Assembly: GCA_030840665.1 (NCBI GenBank)
Contig: JAVEEB010000469.1
Coordinates: 1-5,236, forward strand
Reading direction: 5' to 3'
Source of the DNA: Frankiaceae bacterium
GTDB lineage: Bacteria; Actinomycetota; Actinomycetes; JAVEEB01
Length of the DNA: 5,236 nucleotides
Below the pieces are notes generated by a model, which did no database searches, had not been told where the DNA came from, and saw nothing but the letters and a program-made list of their open reading frames with translations. Position 1 is the first letter of the stretch. Each line of letters starts with the position of its first letter. The position numbers were made by a program, and so were the translations under genes. Positions 1 through 5,064 of the stretch are shown here, piece by piece.

Positions 1-165
1 GGCTGGACCGAGGATCTGACGAAGTGCCGGTCGTTCGACGACCTGCCGAAGAACGCGCAGCTGTATGTGCGCGCTCTCGAGTCACTGTCGGATGCGCCGT
101 TCTCGGCGATCGGTGTCGGCCCGGGCCGGGACCAGACGATCGAGCTGCGCCCGCTGATCCGCTGA
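1..165 (+). CDS. purA: Adenylosuccinate synthase, C-terminal end (partial)
   Basis: The window opens inside this gene, in frame 1, and shows its last 54 codons and a TGA stop. Adenylosuccinate synthase joins IMP and aspartate using GTP, the first committed step from IMP to AMP, in the cytoplasm. The visible residues match the family's C-terminus: a GW-T/S-E start, then a DDLPKNAQ-Y segment followed by a helix with E at residue 31, and the terminal [10 protein letters not shown] motif (residues 38-47) that lies in the nucleotide-binding region of the family. The ending ELRPLIR has the usual position and length, so the gene looks intact at its 3' end. The catalytic N-terminal P-loop lies outside the window. 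Finding purD-purE 3.6 kb downstream on the same strand supports the purine assignment. Confidence is limited only by the short fragment. Confidence 0.93.
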   Translation, partial: GWTEDLTKCRSFDDLPKNAQLYVRALESLSDAPFSAIGVGPGRDQTIELRPLIR

Positions 166-185
166 GCCGGTTGCCCACCATCTAA

Positions 186-202
186 GTGCTACCGTGTAGC
201 AC
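186..202. promoter_or_regulatory. Perfect inverted repeat, probable antitoxin operator
   Basis: GTGCTAC (186-192) and GTAGCAC (196-202) are exact reverse complements separated by CGT. The repeat ends at the base before the antitoxin ATG and contains the TACCGT -10-like hexamer. Type II antitoxins of the Phd/VapB class normally bind such palindromes to repress their own operon, alone and more tightly with toxin. Operator function is inferred from position, symmetry and family behaviour. The right arm also places an in-frame TAG (197-199) directly upstream of the ATG, so translation cannot start earlier in that frame. Confidence 0.75.
190..195 (+). promoter_or_regulatory. Putative -10 box for a leaderless vapB transcript
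   Basis: TACCGT fits the actinobacterial TAnnnT -10 pattern. Its last T is separated from the A of the ATG by 7 nt, the usual distance from a -10 box to the transcription start, so the mRNA would begin at or next to the start codon. No Shine-Dalgarno sequence precedes the ATG, which fits a leaderless message. No good -35 hexamer is seen at 16-18 bp spacing; TTGCCC at 171-176 is too close (13 bp). Confidence 0.5.
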
Positions 203-481
203 ATGGAACGGATCGGCATTCGCGAGCTGCGGCAGCACGCGAGTCGCTATCTCGCACGGGTTGCGGCCGGCGAGACCATCGAGGTGACCGACCGCGGCCG
301 ACCCGTCGCGCGCCTGGTGCCGTCGCCAGCCGAGGATGACGATCTGCTGGCCCGGATGGAGGCCGACGGGATGCTCATCCCTGCGCTCAATCATGGGCCG
401 CTGCCCCCCATCGTGGCCGCCAAGGTGCTCGGGGCAAGTGCGTCCGAAATTCTCCGACAGATGCGTGACGACGAGCGGTGA
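203..481 (+). CDS. vapB: Type II antitoxin, Phd/YefM (VapB-like) family
   Basis: This 92-residue protein should neutralise the PIN toxin encoded next and repress the operon. The N-terminal half (residues 1-40) is a typical Phd/YefM DNA-binding and dimerisation domain: the IGIRELRQHASRYLARV helix, then AAGETIEVTDRGRPVARLVP, with the GE-x-x-x-VTDRGRPVA strand-turn that is the family's hallmark. Residues 43-92 are acidic and less ordered, ending in ILRQMRDDER, as expected for the toxin-binding tail. Length is normal for the family. The ATG is well supported: an in-frame TAG lies two codons upstream and the inverted repeat at 186-202 abuts it. The last four bases overlap the toxin GTG (GTGA), so toxin translation probably depends on antitoxin translation. 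The gene lies 37 bp after purA but appears to have its own promoter. The vapB name rests on the PIN-domain partner. Confidence 0.92.
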   Translation: MERIGIRELRQHASRYLARVAAGETIEVTDRGRPVARLVPSPAEDDDLLARMEADGMLIPALNHGPLPPIVAAKVLGASASEILRQMRDDER

Positions 482-876
482 TCCTCTATCTGGACTCATC
501 GGCATTGGTGAAGCTGGTCATTCCCGAGGCCGAGTCCGTCGCATTGTCGGGCTACATGTCCGATCACGCGGGCGATGGGCGGATGACGAGCGCATTGGCA
601 CGCACCGAAGTCGTCCGCGCCATCCGCGCAGCTACTGGCAGTGAGGCGGCCGTCGGGCGAGCGCGAACGCTTTTGTCGTCCTTCGCCATCGTGCCCGTTC
701 ATGTGCACCTGCTCGACTCAGCGGCCGACCTACCGGGTGCCCTCCGGACGCTTGATGCGATCCATATCGCGTCCGCACATTACGTTCGCCCGCAACTGCG
801 GGCGCTCGTCACCTACGACCAGCGCATGGCGGCGGCGGCCGAGGCGAACGGGCTGCCAGTGGTGGCGCCGGCGTGA
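478..876 (+). CDS. vapC: PIN-domain ribonuclease toxin, VapC family
   Basis: This 132-residue protein is a VapC-type toxin: a Mg2+-dependent endoribonuclease that typically cuts tRNA or rRNA and stops translation unless bound by its antitoxin. The PIN domain fills the whole protein. The four acidic residues expected to hold the metal are visible: D6 in LYLDSSALVKL, E44 in ARTEVVRA, D93 in TLDAIHIASA and D114 in VTYDQRMAAAA. All are intact, so the toxin is probably active. Length is normal. The GTG start overlaps the antitoxin stop (GTGA) with no clear Shine-Dalgarno sequence, so expression by translational coupling is likely. The stop in turn overlaps the GTG of the kinase gene, an unusual third partner. 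The RNA target cannot be read from the sequence. Confidence 0.92.
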   Translation: MILYLDSSALVKLVIPEAESVALSGYMSDHAGDGRMTSALARTEVVRAIRAATGSEAAVGRARTLLSSFAIVPVHVHLLDSAADLPGALRTLDAIHIASAHYVRPQLRALVTYDQRMAAAAEANGLPVVAPA

Positions 877-1811
877 CGACGACAGAGACACCGGAGCAGG
901 CGGCCCGCCGCGTCGCTGCTCGGCACGGCGAGGTGCGGTCCGTGCGGCGGTTTCCAACCGGGTTGTGTCATTACGTTTTCGACGTCGAGCTCGTCGGCGG
1001 CACTTCGATCGTGGCCCGAGTCGCGGCGCACGAGAACGTGGCCCTCTTGCGGTCAGCCGAGGAGTGGTCGGCGATGTTGCGACCGCTCGGCGTACCGCTG
1101 CCAGAAATCCTTGGTTCGTACCTCGACACTCGCGACCCGCAGTTGCCCGCCCTCGTGCTCGAGCGATGGCCGGGCGATGACCTCGGCACCGTGTGCTCGA
1201 CGTTGACGACCGCGGAGCTCCGCGGGGTGGCCCGCAAGGTCATAGCGATTCAGTCCCTGGTCGCACAACTCGTGCCAGGACAAGGATTTGGGTACGTGGG
1301 GTCTGCCGCAGGACCGTGGCCGCATGCCAGGTGGAGTGACGCCATTGACGCTCTCGTGCAACGCAGCGTCGGGTGGTTCGGAGACCGCGACCATGTCGAG
1401 CTACTGGGCCGCGTGCGGGCCCGGCTGGCGCGCCACGCCGACTACCTCTCTCGCGTCGTCCCCACGCCCTACCTCGACGACGTCACGACCAAGAACGTCA
1501 TCATCGACGGCGGCGTCGTGACCGGCATCGTGGACGTCGACTGGCTCGGCTACGGCGACCCACTCATGACGCCGGCGTTAGCGAAGGTCTCACTGATCGG
1601 ATCCGGTCAGTCCACCGAGTACGCGGACATCTGGTGCGATGAGCTCGACCTGACCGAGGAACAGATGGACGTCTTCGACGCCTACACGGCCTTGTACTGC
1701 TTCGTGCTTCTGAGCGAGACTGGCGTGCAGTTCAACCAAGACACGCCGCTGGAGGGTGACGACTCAGCAACGACTCGGCTGCACGACGCGTTGCGGCGCT
1801 ACACCGACTGA
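873..1811 (+). CDS. Aminoglycoside-phosphotransferase-fold kinase (APH family), third gene of the vapBC operon
   Basis: This 312-residue protein has the layout of the APH/choline-kinase-like phosphotransferase family (PF01636 type). Residues 27-40 form a nucleotide-binding loop and strand, IVARV (46-50) occupies the place of the ATP-binding strand with Arg49 rather than Lys, and LVLERWPGDDLGTV (94-107) is the hinge. PYLDDVTTKNVIID (199-212) corresponds to the catalytic loop HxDxxxxN: Asp203 and Asn208 are kept, but the usual His is Leu201. GIVDVDWLGYGDP (218-230) supplies the metal-binding acidic residues (Asp221 and Asp223) and the family's GDP turn. Such enzymes phosphorylate small molecules (antibiotics, sugars, choline-like compounds) or occasionally proteins; the substrate here is unknown, and aminoglycoside resistance should not be assumed. 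The GTG start overlaps the vapC stop by 4 nt without an obvious Shine-Dalgarno sequence, so it looks translationally coupled to the toxin-antitoxin pair. No frameshift is seen. The fold is well supported; the role is not. Confidence 0.83.
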   Translation: MTTTETPEQAARRVAARHGEVRSVRRFPTGLCHYVFDVELVGGTSIVARVAAHENVALLRSAEEWSAMLRPLGVPLPEILGSYLDTRDPQLPALVLERWPGDDLGTVCSTLTTAELRGVARKVIAIQSLVAQLVPGQGFGYVGSAAGPWPHARWSDAIDALVQRSVGWFGDRDHVELLGRVRARLARHADYLSRVVPTPYLDDVTTKNVIIDGGVVTGIVDVDWLGYGDPLMTPALAKVSLIGSGQSTEYADIWCDELDLTEEQMDVFDAYTALYCFVLLSETGVQFNQDTPLEGDDSATTRLHDALRRYTD

Positions 1812-1833
1812 CGGTGCAGCCACGAGTGCGCCG

Positions 1834-2988
1834 CTAGGGCAGCGTGCACGTGTCGGACTCCATCATCGTTGCCCACGCGGAGCAACTCCCGACGATCGTG
1901 ATGCGGACCGTCGTGAAGGGCGCCTTCGCCGACAGCAGAGTCGCCTTGAGTGCCGCGTACAGGAGTTGGGCGTTCGCTGACGAACTCAGAATCCCGTTCC
2001 GCTTGTCGAACCCGGCCGGCAGGTCGATGGTCAAGGATCCGCCCACCTGCGAGATCGTCGCGAGCCCGAACTCGGAGGGCGCGGCCGCGTGCAGTCCAGC
2101 CGCCTCCTCGTCACTCGTCGTTTTCGTCAGCAGCTGCAGCACTTCCGACACCCATAGCAGGCTGAACCGCGGGAAGTGCGTGCTGCGGCGAAGCGTCACC
2201 ACCTGCGGTCCGTCGCCGCACCCGAAGGCCACGAGGGAATCGCCCGTGAGAGTTGCGCCGTATCCGGTGGTGGCGCAGGACGCAGCGCCTGTGGCCGTGG
2301 TCGACGGCGACGGTGACAGGGCCGGCAAGCTGGGGCGGTACGTGCTATCCGGGAGGTGTCGGCCGGTCGCGCCGTCGAAGAGTGCACGATCGCCCAACGG
2401 GGCGTCCAACGTGACGACGGTGGTCCGCGAAAGACCCGCTAAGTCGCAGGCGATGGGCGTCGAGTAGCGGGCGTGACCGAACACGGTGACGACGACGCCG
2501 TGTGCGGTTTCGATAGCGCGCGCCTCGTAGTCCCTCGCGCACGGGCCATCGATCGGGCCTCCGACGAAACCCACGGAAATGTCCCGGCTGGACGCGCTGT
2601 GAATGATCCGGTTGTCGGCCGCTGTCTCCTGTTCGGGTCGGGGCACCAAGGGAACGTCGACGTTGGTCAGAGCCATGACGGTCTTGTCGGCGCCGGCCAA
2701 CTCCCACGCCTCCAGCGCGCTTCGCTTCTGAGTCAACACTTCCGCCCGATTCGACGCGATCAGCGAATCGCGGTGGGCGGCGTCCGACGAGGGATCCCGG
2801 GTGCCCGCATGGATGGACACGACCACGGTGATCGCGACGAGAGCCGCCGCCGCCCCGGCACCCGCGGCGTGCCATCTGCGGCGACGACGGCCTCGGCGAA
2901 TCGCGATCGAAGCAAGCCCCGACTCTGTGGGCAGGTCCCAGTCCCGCGACTCACGCGAGCTGACGAACAGGTCATCGAGGTCGGTCAT
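1834..2988 (-). CDS. Single-pass membrane protein with probable GerMN-like domain, coupled to an ECF sigma factor
   Basis: I do not recognise a named gene. The 384-residue product has a short cytoplasmic N-terminus (1-30), an Arg-rich stretch (31-38, RRGRRRRR), one membrane helix (about 41-60) and a large presumably extracytoplasmic part. A Pro/Ser/Thr-rich linker spans about 213-236. Residues 275-368 resemble a GerMN domain (found in spore germination and lipoprotein LpqB-type proteins): LLTKTTSDEEAAGLHAAAPS, then ISQVGGSLTIDLPAGF and a helix QLLYAALKATLL followed by a final VRITIVG strand. Six cysteines (150, 181, 238, 257, 369, 381) all lie outside the membrane and could form disulfides. 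The ATG at 2988 is preferred over upstream codons because it overlaps the sigma stop (ATGA) and has GGAG 5 nt upstream. The position suggests an anti-sigma or signal-sensing partner, but no HxxxCxxC zinc anti-sigma motif is present in the N-terminus, so that role is only inferred. Confidence 0.75.
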   Translation of the reverse strand: MTDLDDLFVSSRESRDWDLPTESGLASIAIRRGRRRRRWHAAGAGAAAALVAITVVVSIHAGTRDPSSDAAHRDSLIASNRAEVLTQKRSALEAWELAGADKTVMALTNVDVPLVPRPEQETAADNRIIHSASSRDISVGFVGGPIDGPCARDYEARAIETAHGVVVTVFGHARYSTPIACDLAGLSRTTVVTLDAPLGDRALFDGATGRHLPDSTYRPSLPALSPSPSTTATGAASCATTGYGATLTGDSLVAFGCGDGPQVVTLRRSTHFPRFSLLWVSEVLQLLTKTTSDEEAAGLHAAAPSEFGLATISQVGGSLTIDLPAGFDKRNGILSSSANAQLLYAALKATLLSAKAPFTTVRITIVGSCSAWATMMESDTCTLP

Positions 2989-3497
2989 GACGTCTCCGTT
3001 CGTTGTACGGCGGACTCGTAGGCGTACCGGCCGCCGAGGTGCGCGCGCAGCAGGGCAGCGCCCCGCGACGACTGGCTCTTGACGCTTCCGACGCTGCAGC
3101 CGAGGGTCGACGCCACGTCTTGCTCGGACATGTCCTCGAACCACCGCATGACGACCACGGCTCGCTGCCGAGGGGGAAGGGTCGCGAGGGCTCGGCGCAA
3201 CCGGTCCCGCTCACCCGCCGACTCGTCAGCGGCGACAGCGACGTCCCGCAGCGAGGCGGGTGACTCGTGCCGAAGGCGGCGCCAGGCGGACAGGTGGTTG
3301 TTGACGATGGTGCGCCGGACGTACGGGGTGGGGTCCTCGTTGCTGATGCGGCGCCAGGACAGCCAGGTCTTCACGAGGGCCGACTGCACGAGGTCCTGGG
3401 CCTGCGTTGGATCGCCACACAGTTGGTGGGCGAAGCGCAGCAAGCGAGGGGTCGCCGCTTCGACGTACAACGTGAACTCAGCGTCCGTGTCCGTCAT
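2985..3497 (-). CDS. SigE-family ECF RNA polymerase sigma factor
   Basis: This 170-residue protein is a two-domain alternative sigma factor that directs RNA polymerase to a specific promoter set, often in response to envelope or other stress. Region 2 covers about residues 8-78: EFTLYVEAATPRLLRFAHQL, then GDPTQAQDLVQSALVKTWLSW, the core-binding and -10 recognition helices, and PYVRRTIVNNHLSAWRR. Region 4 covers about 98-154: LRRALATLPPRQRAVVVMRW followed by the helix-turn-helix EDMSEQDVASTLGCSVGSVKSQSSRGAALL that reads the -35 element. Length and the GDPTQAQDLVQ pattern match the actinobacterial SigE-like group (as in TIGR02983-type proteins), which has no long C-terminal extension. The ATG at 3497 is preceded by a run of six G (3 nt away) and GGAGG (12 nt away) on the - strand. 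It is followed, with a 4-nt overlap, by the membrane protein gene. I see no convincing promoter upstream. Confidence 0.93.
   Translation of the reverse strand: MTDTDAEFTLYVEAATPRLLRFAHQLCGDPTQAQDLVQSALVKTWLSWRRISNEDPTPYVRRTIVNNHLSAWRRLRHESPASLRDVAVAADESAGERDRLRRALATLPPRQRAVVVMRWFEDMSEQDVASTLGCSVGSVKSQSSRGAALLRAHLGGRYAYESAVQRTETS
2994..2997 (-). promoter_or_regulatory. Shine-Dalgarno site deciding the start of the membrane protein gene
   Basis: On the - strand GGAG lies 5 nt before the ATG at 2988, inside the end of the sigma factor gene. Together with the ATGA stop/start overlap, it supports this start over an in-frame open stretch that runs further upstream, to 3144, across the sigma coding region. 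Confidence 0.65.
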
Positions 3498-3631
3498 CCG
3501 CCCCCCAATCCTCCGTCACTCTGCCCCTTGGACTCGCAGAACGGCGAAAAGGTTGAGTGGCCCGGCACAAATCCCTGAGTTCGCCCAACCCCCGCCGCAA
3601 GCGAAGGCTCTACGCGGATGATCCTGATGCC

Positions 3632-3641
3632 CTGGGCCCAG
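3632..3641. repeat. 10-bp perfect palindrome CTGGGCCCAG followed by a T-rich run
   Basis: The decamer reads the same on both strands and is followed by TTTTCTT (3642-3648). With no spacer it can form only a very short hairpin in RNA, so a protein-binding site is more plausible than a terminator. It lies 106 bp before the purD start. Confidence 0.35.
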
Positions 3642-3665
3642 TTTTCTTCCGCGTTAGGGCTTCGG

Positions 3666-3682
3666 AGGCCAGCGCCTGGCCT
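3666..3682. repeat. 7-3-7 perfect inverted repeat upstream of purD
   Basis: AGGCCAG and CTGGCCT flank a CGC spacer. The arms are exact reverse complements, and the layout (7-bp arms, 3-nt spacer) is the same as the vapB operator though the sequence differs. It ends 52 bp before the purD -10-like box, a position suitable for a regulator site. Chance occurrence in GC-rich DNA cannot be excluded, and no regulator is identified. Confidence 0.45.
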
Positions 3683-3734
3683 GAGGGAGCAGCGGCGGGG
3701 TCGGGGGCGGCCATCTCGGGCGAAGCGCTGCCGA

Positions 3735-3740
3735 TACGGT
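3735..3740 (+). promoter_or_regulatory. Putative -10 box for a leaderless purD transcript
   Basis: TACGGT fits TAnnnT and lies exactly 7 nt before the GTG at 3748, the same spacing as the vapB box to its ATG. The alternative purD start, GTG at 3739, overlaps this hexamer and would lie upstream of the predicted transcription start. No good -35 hexamer is visible at 16-18 bp. Confidence 0.5.
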
Positions 3741-3747
3741 GTCCCGC

Positions 3748-5064
3748 GTGAAGGTCCTGGTCATCGGCGGCGGCGCCCGCGAGCACGCGCTTGCGCTGGC
3801 TCTCTCGCGTGACCCGGCCGTCGCGGGGATCGTCTGCGCGCCTGGCAACGCCGGCACGCCGGCAGTCGCCGAAAACCGTCCCGTGAACCCGCTCGACCCG
3901 CAGGCCGTTGCCCAGCTCGCCGTCGACGTCGCCGCGGACCTCGTCGTCGTCGGCCCCGAAGCCCCCCTGGTGGCAGGCGTGGCCGACGCCTGCCGGGAGC
4001 GGGGAATCCCGACCTTCGGCCCCAGCGCCGCCGCCGCGAAGCTGGAGGGCTCGAAGTCCTTCGCCAAGGACGTGATGGTCGCGGCCGGCGTACCTACCGC
4101 GACGGCAGGCTCCTTCACCACCGAGGCCGCGGCGATCGCCGGCCTGAAGGCCGCGAGGCCGCCGTACGTCGTGAAGTTCGACGGCCTGGCCGCCGGTAAG
4201 GGCGTCACGGTGACCGCGGACCTCGAGTTGGCGACCGCCGCCGTGCGTGAGGCGTTCGGCGGCGCCTTCGGCGGCGGTCCGAGCGACACCTGCGTCGTCC
4301 TGGAGGAGTACCTCGACGGACCCGAGGTCTCACTGTTCGCGATCACGGACGGCACGACCGTCGTGCCCTTGACGCCTGCGCAGGACTTCAAGCGCATCGG
4401 GGACGGCGACGTCGGTCCCAACACCGGTGGCATGGGCGCTTACTCGCCGCTGCCGTGGGCGCCCGACGACTTCGTCGCCGCGTTGCAGCGCACCGTGCTC
4501 GAGCCCACCGTCGCCGAGATGGCGAGGCGTGGGATTCCCTTTTCCGGCCTCCTTTTCGCGGGCCTCGCGATCACCGCCGACGGGCCGAAGGTGATCGAAT
4601 TCAACGCGCGGTTCGGCGACCCCGAGACGCAAGTGGTCCTGGCCAGGCTCGCGACGCCACTCGCGGGCCTGTTGATGGCCGCCGCAACCGGAACCCTCGC
4701 CGCGCACCCGCCGTTGCAGTGGCGAGAGGACGCGGCGGTCACTGTCGTCGTCGCGGCCCACAACTACCCCGGCACCCCGCGCACGGGCGACGTCATCTCG
4801 GGTCTCGACGAAGCGGCCGCTGTGAACGGCGTCGATGTGCTGCATGCGGGTACTTCGTTCGACGCGGACGGCAACGTGGTCTCCGCCGGCGGTCGGGTTC
4901 TTTCGGTCACCGCGACCGGGAAGGACCTGGCGGCGGCGCGGGATGCGGCGTATGAAGCGGTCGACCGGATAAAACTGAACGGCAGCACATTCCGCACCGA
5001 CATCGCGCTCCGTGCGGTGAATCTCGACATCAGCATTCCGACCCGACCCGAGGAGCACCGGTGA
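3748..5064 (+). CDS. purD: Phosphoribosylamine-glycine ligase (GAR synthetase)
   Basis: PurD makes glycinamide ribonucleotide from phosphoribosylamine, glycine and ATP, the second step of de novo purine synthesis. The 438-residue protein shows the full ATP-grasp layout: N-terminal MKVLVIGGGAREHALA (1-16), DLVVVGPEAPLVAGV and FGPSAAAAKLEGSKSFAK, the ATP-grasp loop VKFDGLAAGKGV (142-153), DGPEVSLFAITDG, DFKRIGDGD followed by GPNTGGMGAYSP (223-234), and the signature FNARFGDPETQ (285-295), preceded by Glu284, with the expected metal ligands Glu284 and Asn286. The C-terminal domain is present and ends near the DIALRAV motif, so the protein is full length. I place the start at GTG 3748 rather than GTG 3739 because it gives the canonical MKVLVIG N-terminus and because the upstream GTG overlaps the -10-like box. 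Its stop overlaps the purE-family GTG by 4 nt. The function is secure; the start is moderately so. Confidence 0.96.
   Translation: MKVLVIGGGAREHALALALSRDPAVAGIVCAPGNAGTPAVAENRPVNPLDPQAVAQLAVDVAADLVVVGPEAPLVAGVADACRERGIPTFGPSAAAAKLEGSKSFAKDVMVAAGVPTATAGSFTTEAAAIAGLKAARPPYVVKFDGLAAGKGVTVTADLELATAAVREAFGGAFGGGPSDTCVVLEEYLDGPEVSLFAITDGTTVVPLTPAQDFKRIGDGDVGPNTGGMGAYSPLPWAPDDFVAALQRTVLEPTVAEMARRGIPFSGLLFAGLAITADGPKVIEFNARFGDPETQVVLARLATPLAGLLMAAATGTLAAHPPLQWREDAAVTVVVAAHNYPGTPRTGDVISGLDEAAAVNGVDVLHAGTSFDADGNVVSAGGRVLSVTATGKDLAAARDAAYEAVDRIKLNGSTFRTDIALRAVNLDISIPTRPEEHR
5050..5055 (+). promoter_or_regulatory. Ribosome binding site for the purE-family gene
   Basis: GAGGAG lies 5 nt upstream of the GTG at 5061, inside the last codons of purD. 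It supports the GTG start that overlaps the purD stop, and means the gene can be initiated directly as well as by coupling. Confidence 0.65.

Larger units (their letters stand above)
3498..3747. other. Divergent intergenic region between the sigma factor and purD
   Basis: These 250 bp separate a - strand sigma gene from + strand purD. They contain a 10-bp palindrome (3632-3641), a 7-3-7 inverted repeat (3666-3682) and a purD-proximal -10-like box (3735-3740). The - strand side has G-rich ribosome-binding sequence next to the sigma ATG but no clear -10 or -35 pair that I can defend. No open frame here looks like a gene, and I see no tRNA or riboswitch fold. Confidence 0.6.

Noticed and set aside
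873..1811. Calling the kinase an aminoglycoside resistance gene
   Set aside because: The APH fold covers many substrates, the catalytic loop is atypical, and nothing in the surroundings points to antibiotic resistance.
1812..1851. Possible bidirectional terminator between the convergent kinase and membrane protein genes
   Set aside because: Only weak stems are visible (GTGCA/TGCAC with a long loop and CGCT/AGCG), with no T-run on either strand.
1844..2467. + strand open frame of 207 residues opposite the membrane protein gene
   Set aside because: No recognisable motif; the opposite strand encodes a coherent protein with a membrane helix and GerMN-like region, and the frame starts at the convergent gene ends without a promoter or ribosome site that I can support.
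1834..3144. A longer 436-residue version of the - strand membrane protein starting at 3144
   Set aside because: The extra 52 residues are Arg/Pro-rich, lie wholly over the sigma region 4 coding sequence in another frame, and the ATG at 2988 has both a Shine-Dalgarno site and a stop/start overlap.
3632..3648. Rho-independent terminator formed by CTGGGCCCAG plus TTTTCTT
   Set aside because: A palindrome without a spacer leaves only about three base pairs once a loop is allowed, and no + strand gene ends nearby to need it.
3654..4433. Long - strand open frame (259 residues) across the purD start
   Set aside because: Low-complexity Ala/Pro/Thr/Ser product antisense to clear purD coding sequence; typical GC-rich shadow frame.
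4330..5058. Long - strand open frame (242 residues) over the 3' half of purD
   Set aside because: Arg/Gly/Val-rich, with no recognisable domain, and antisense to conserved purD motifs.
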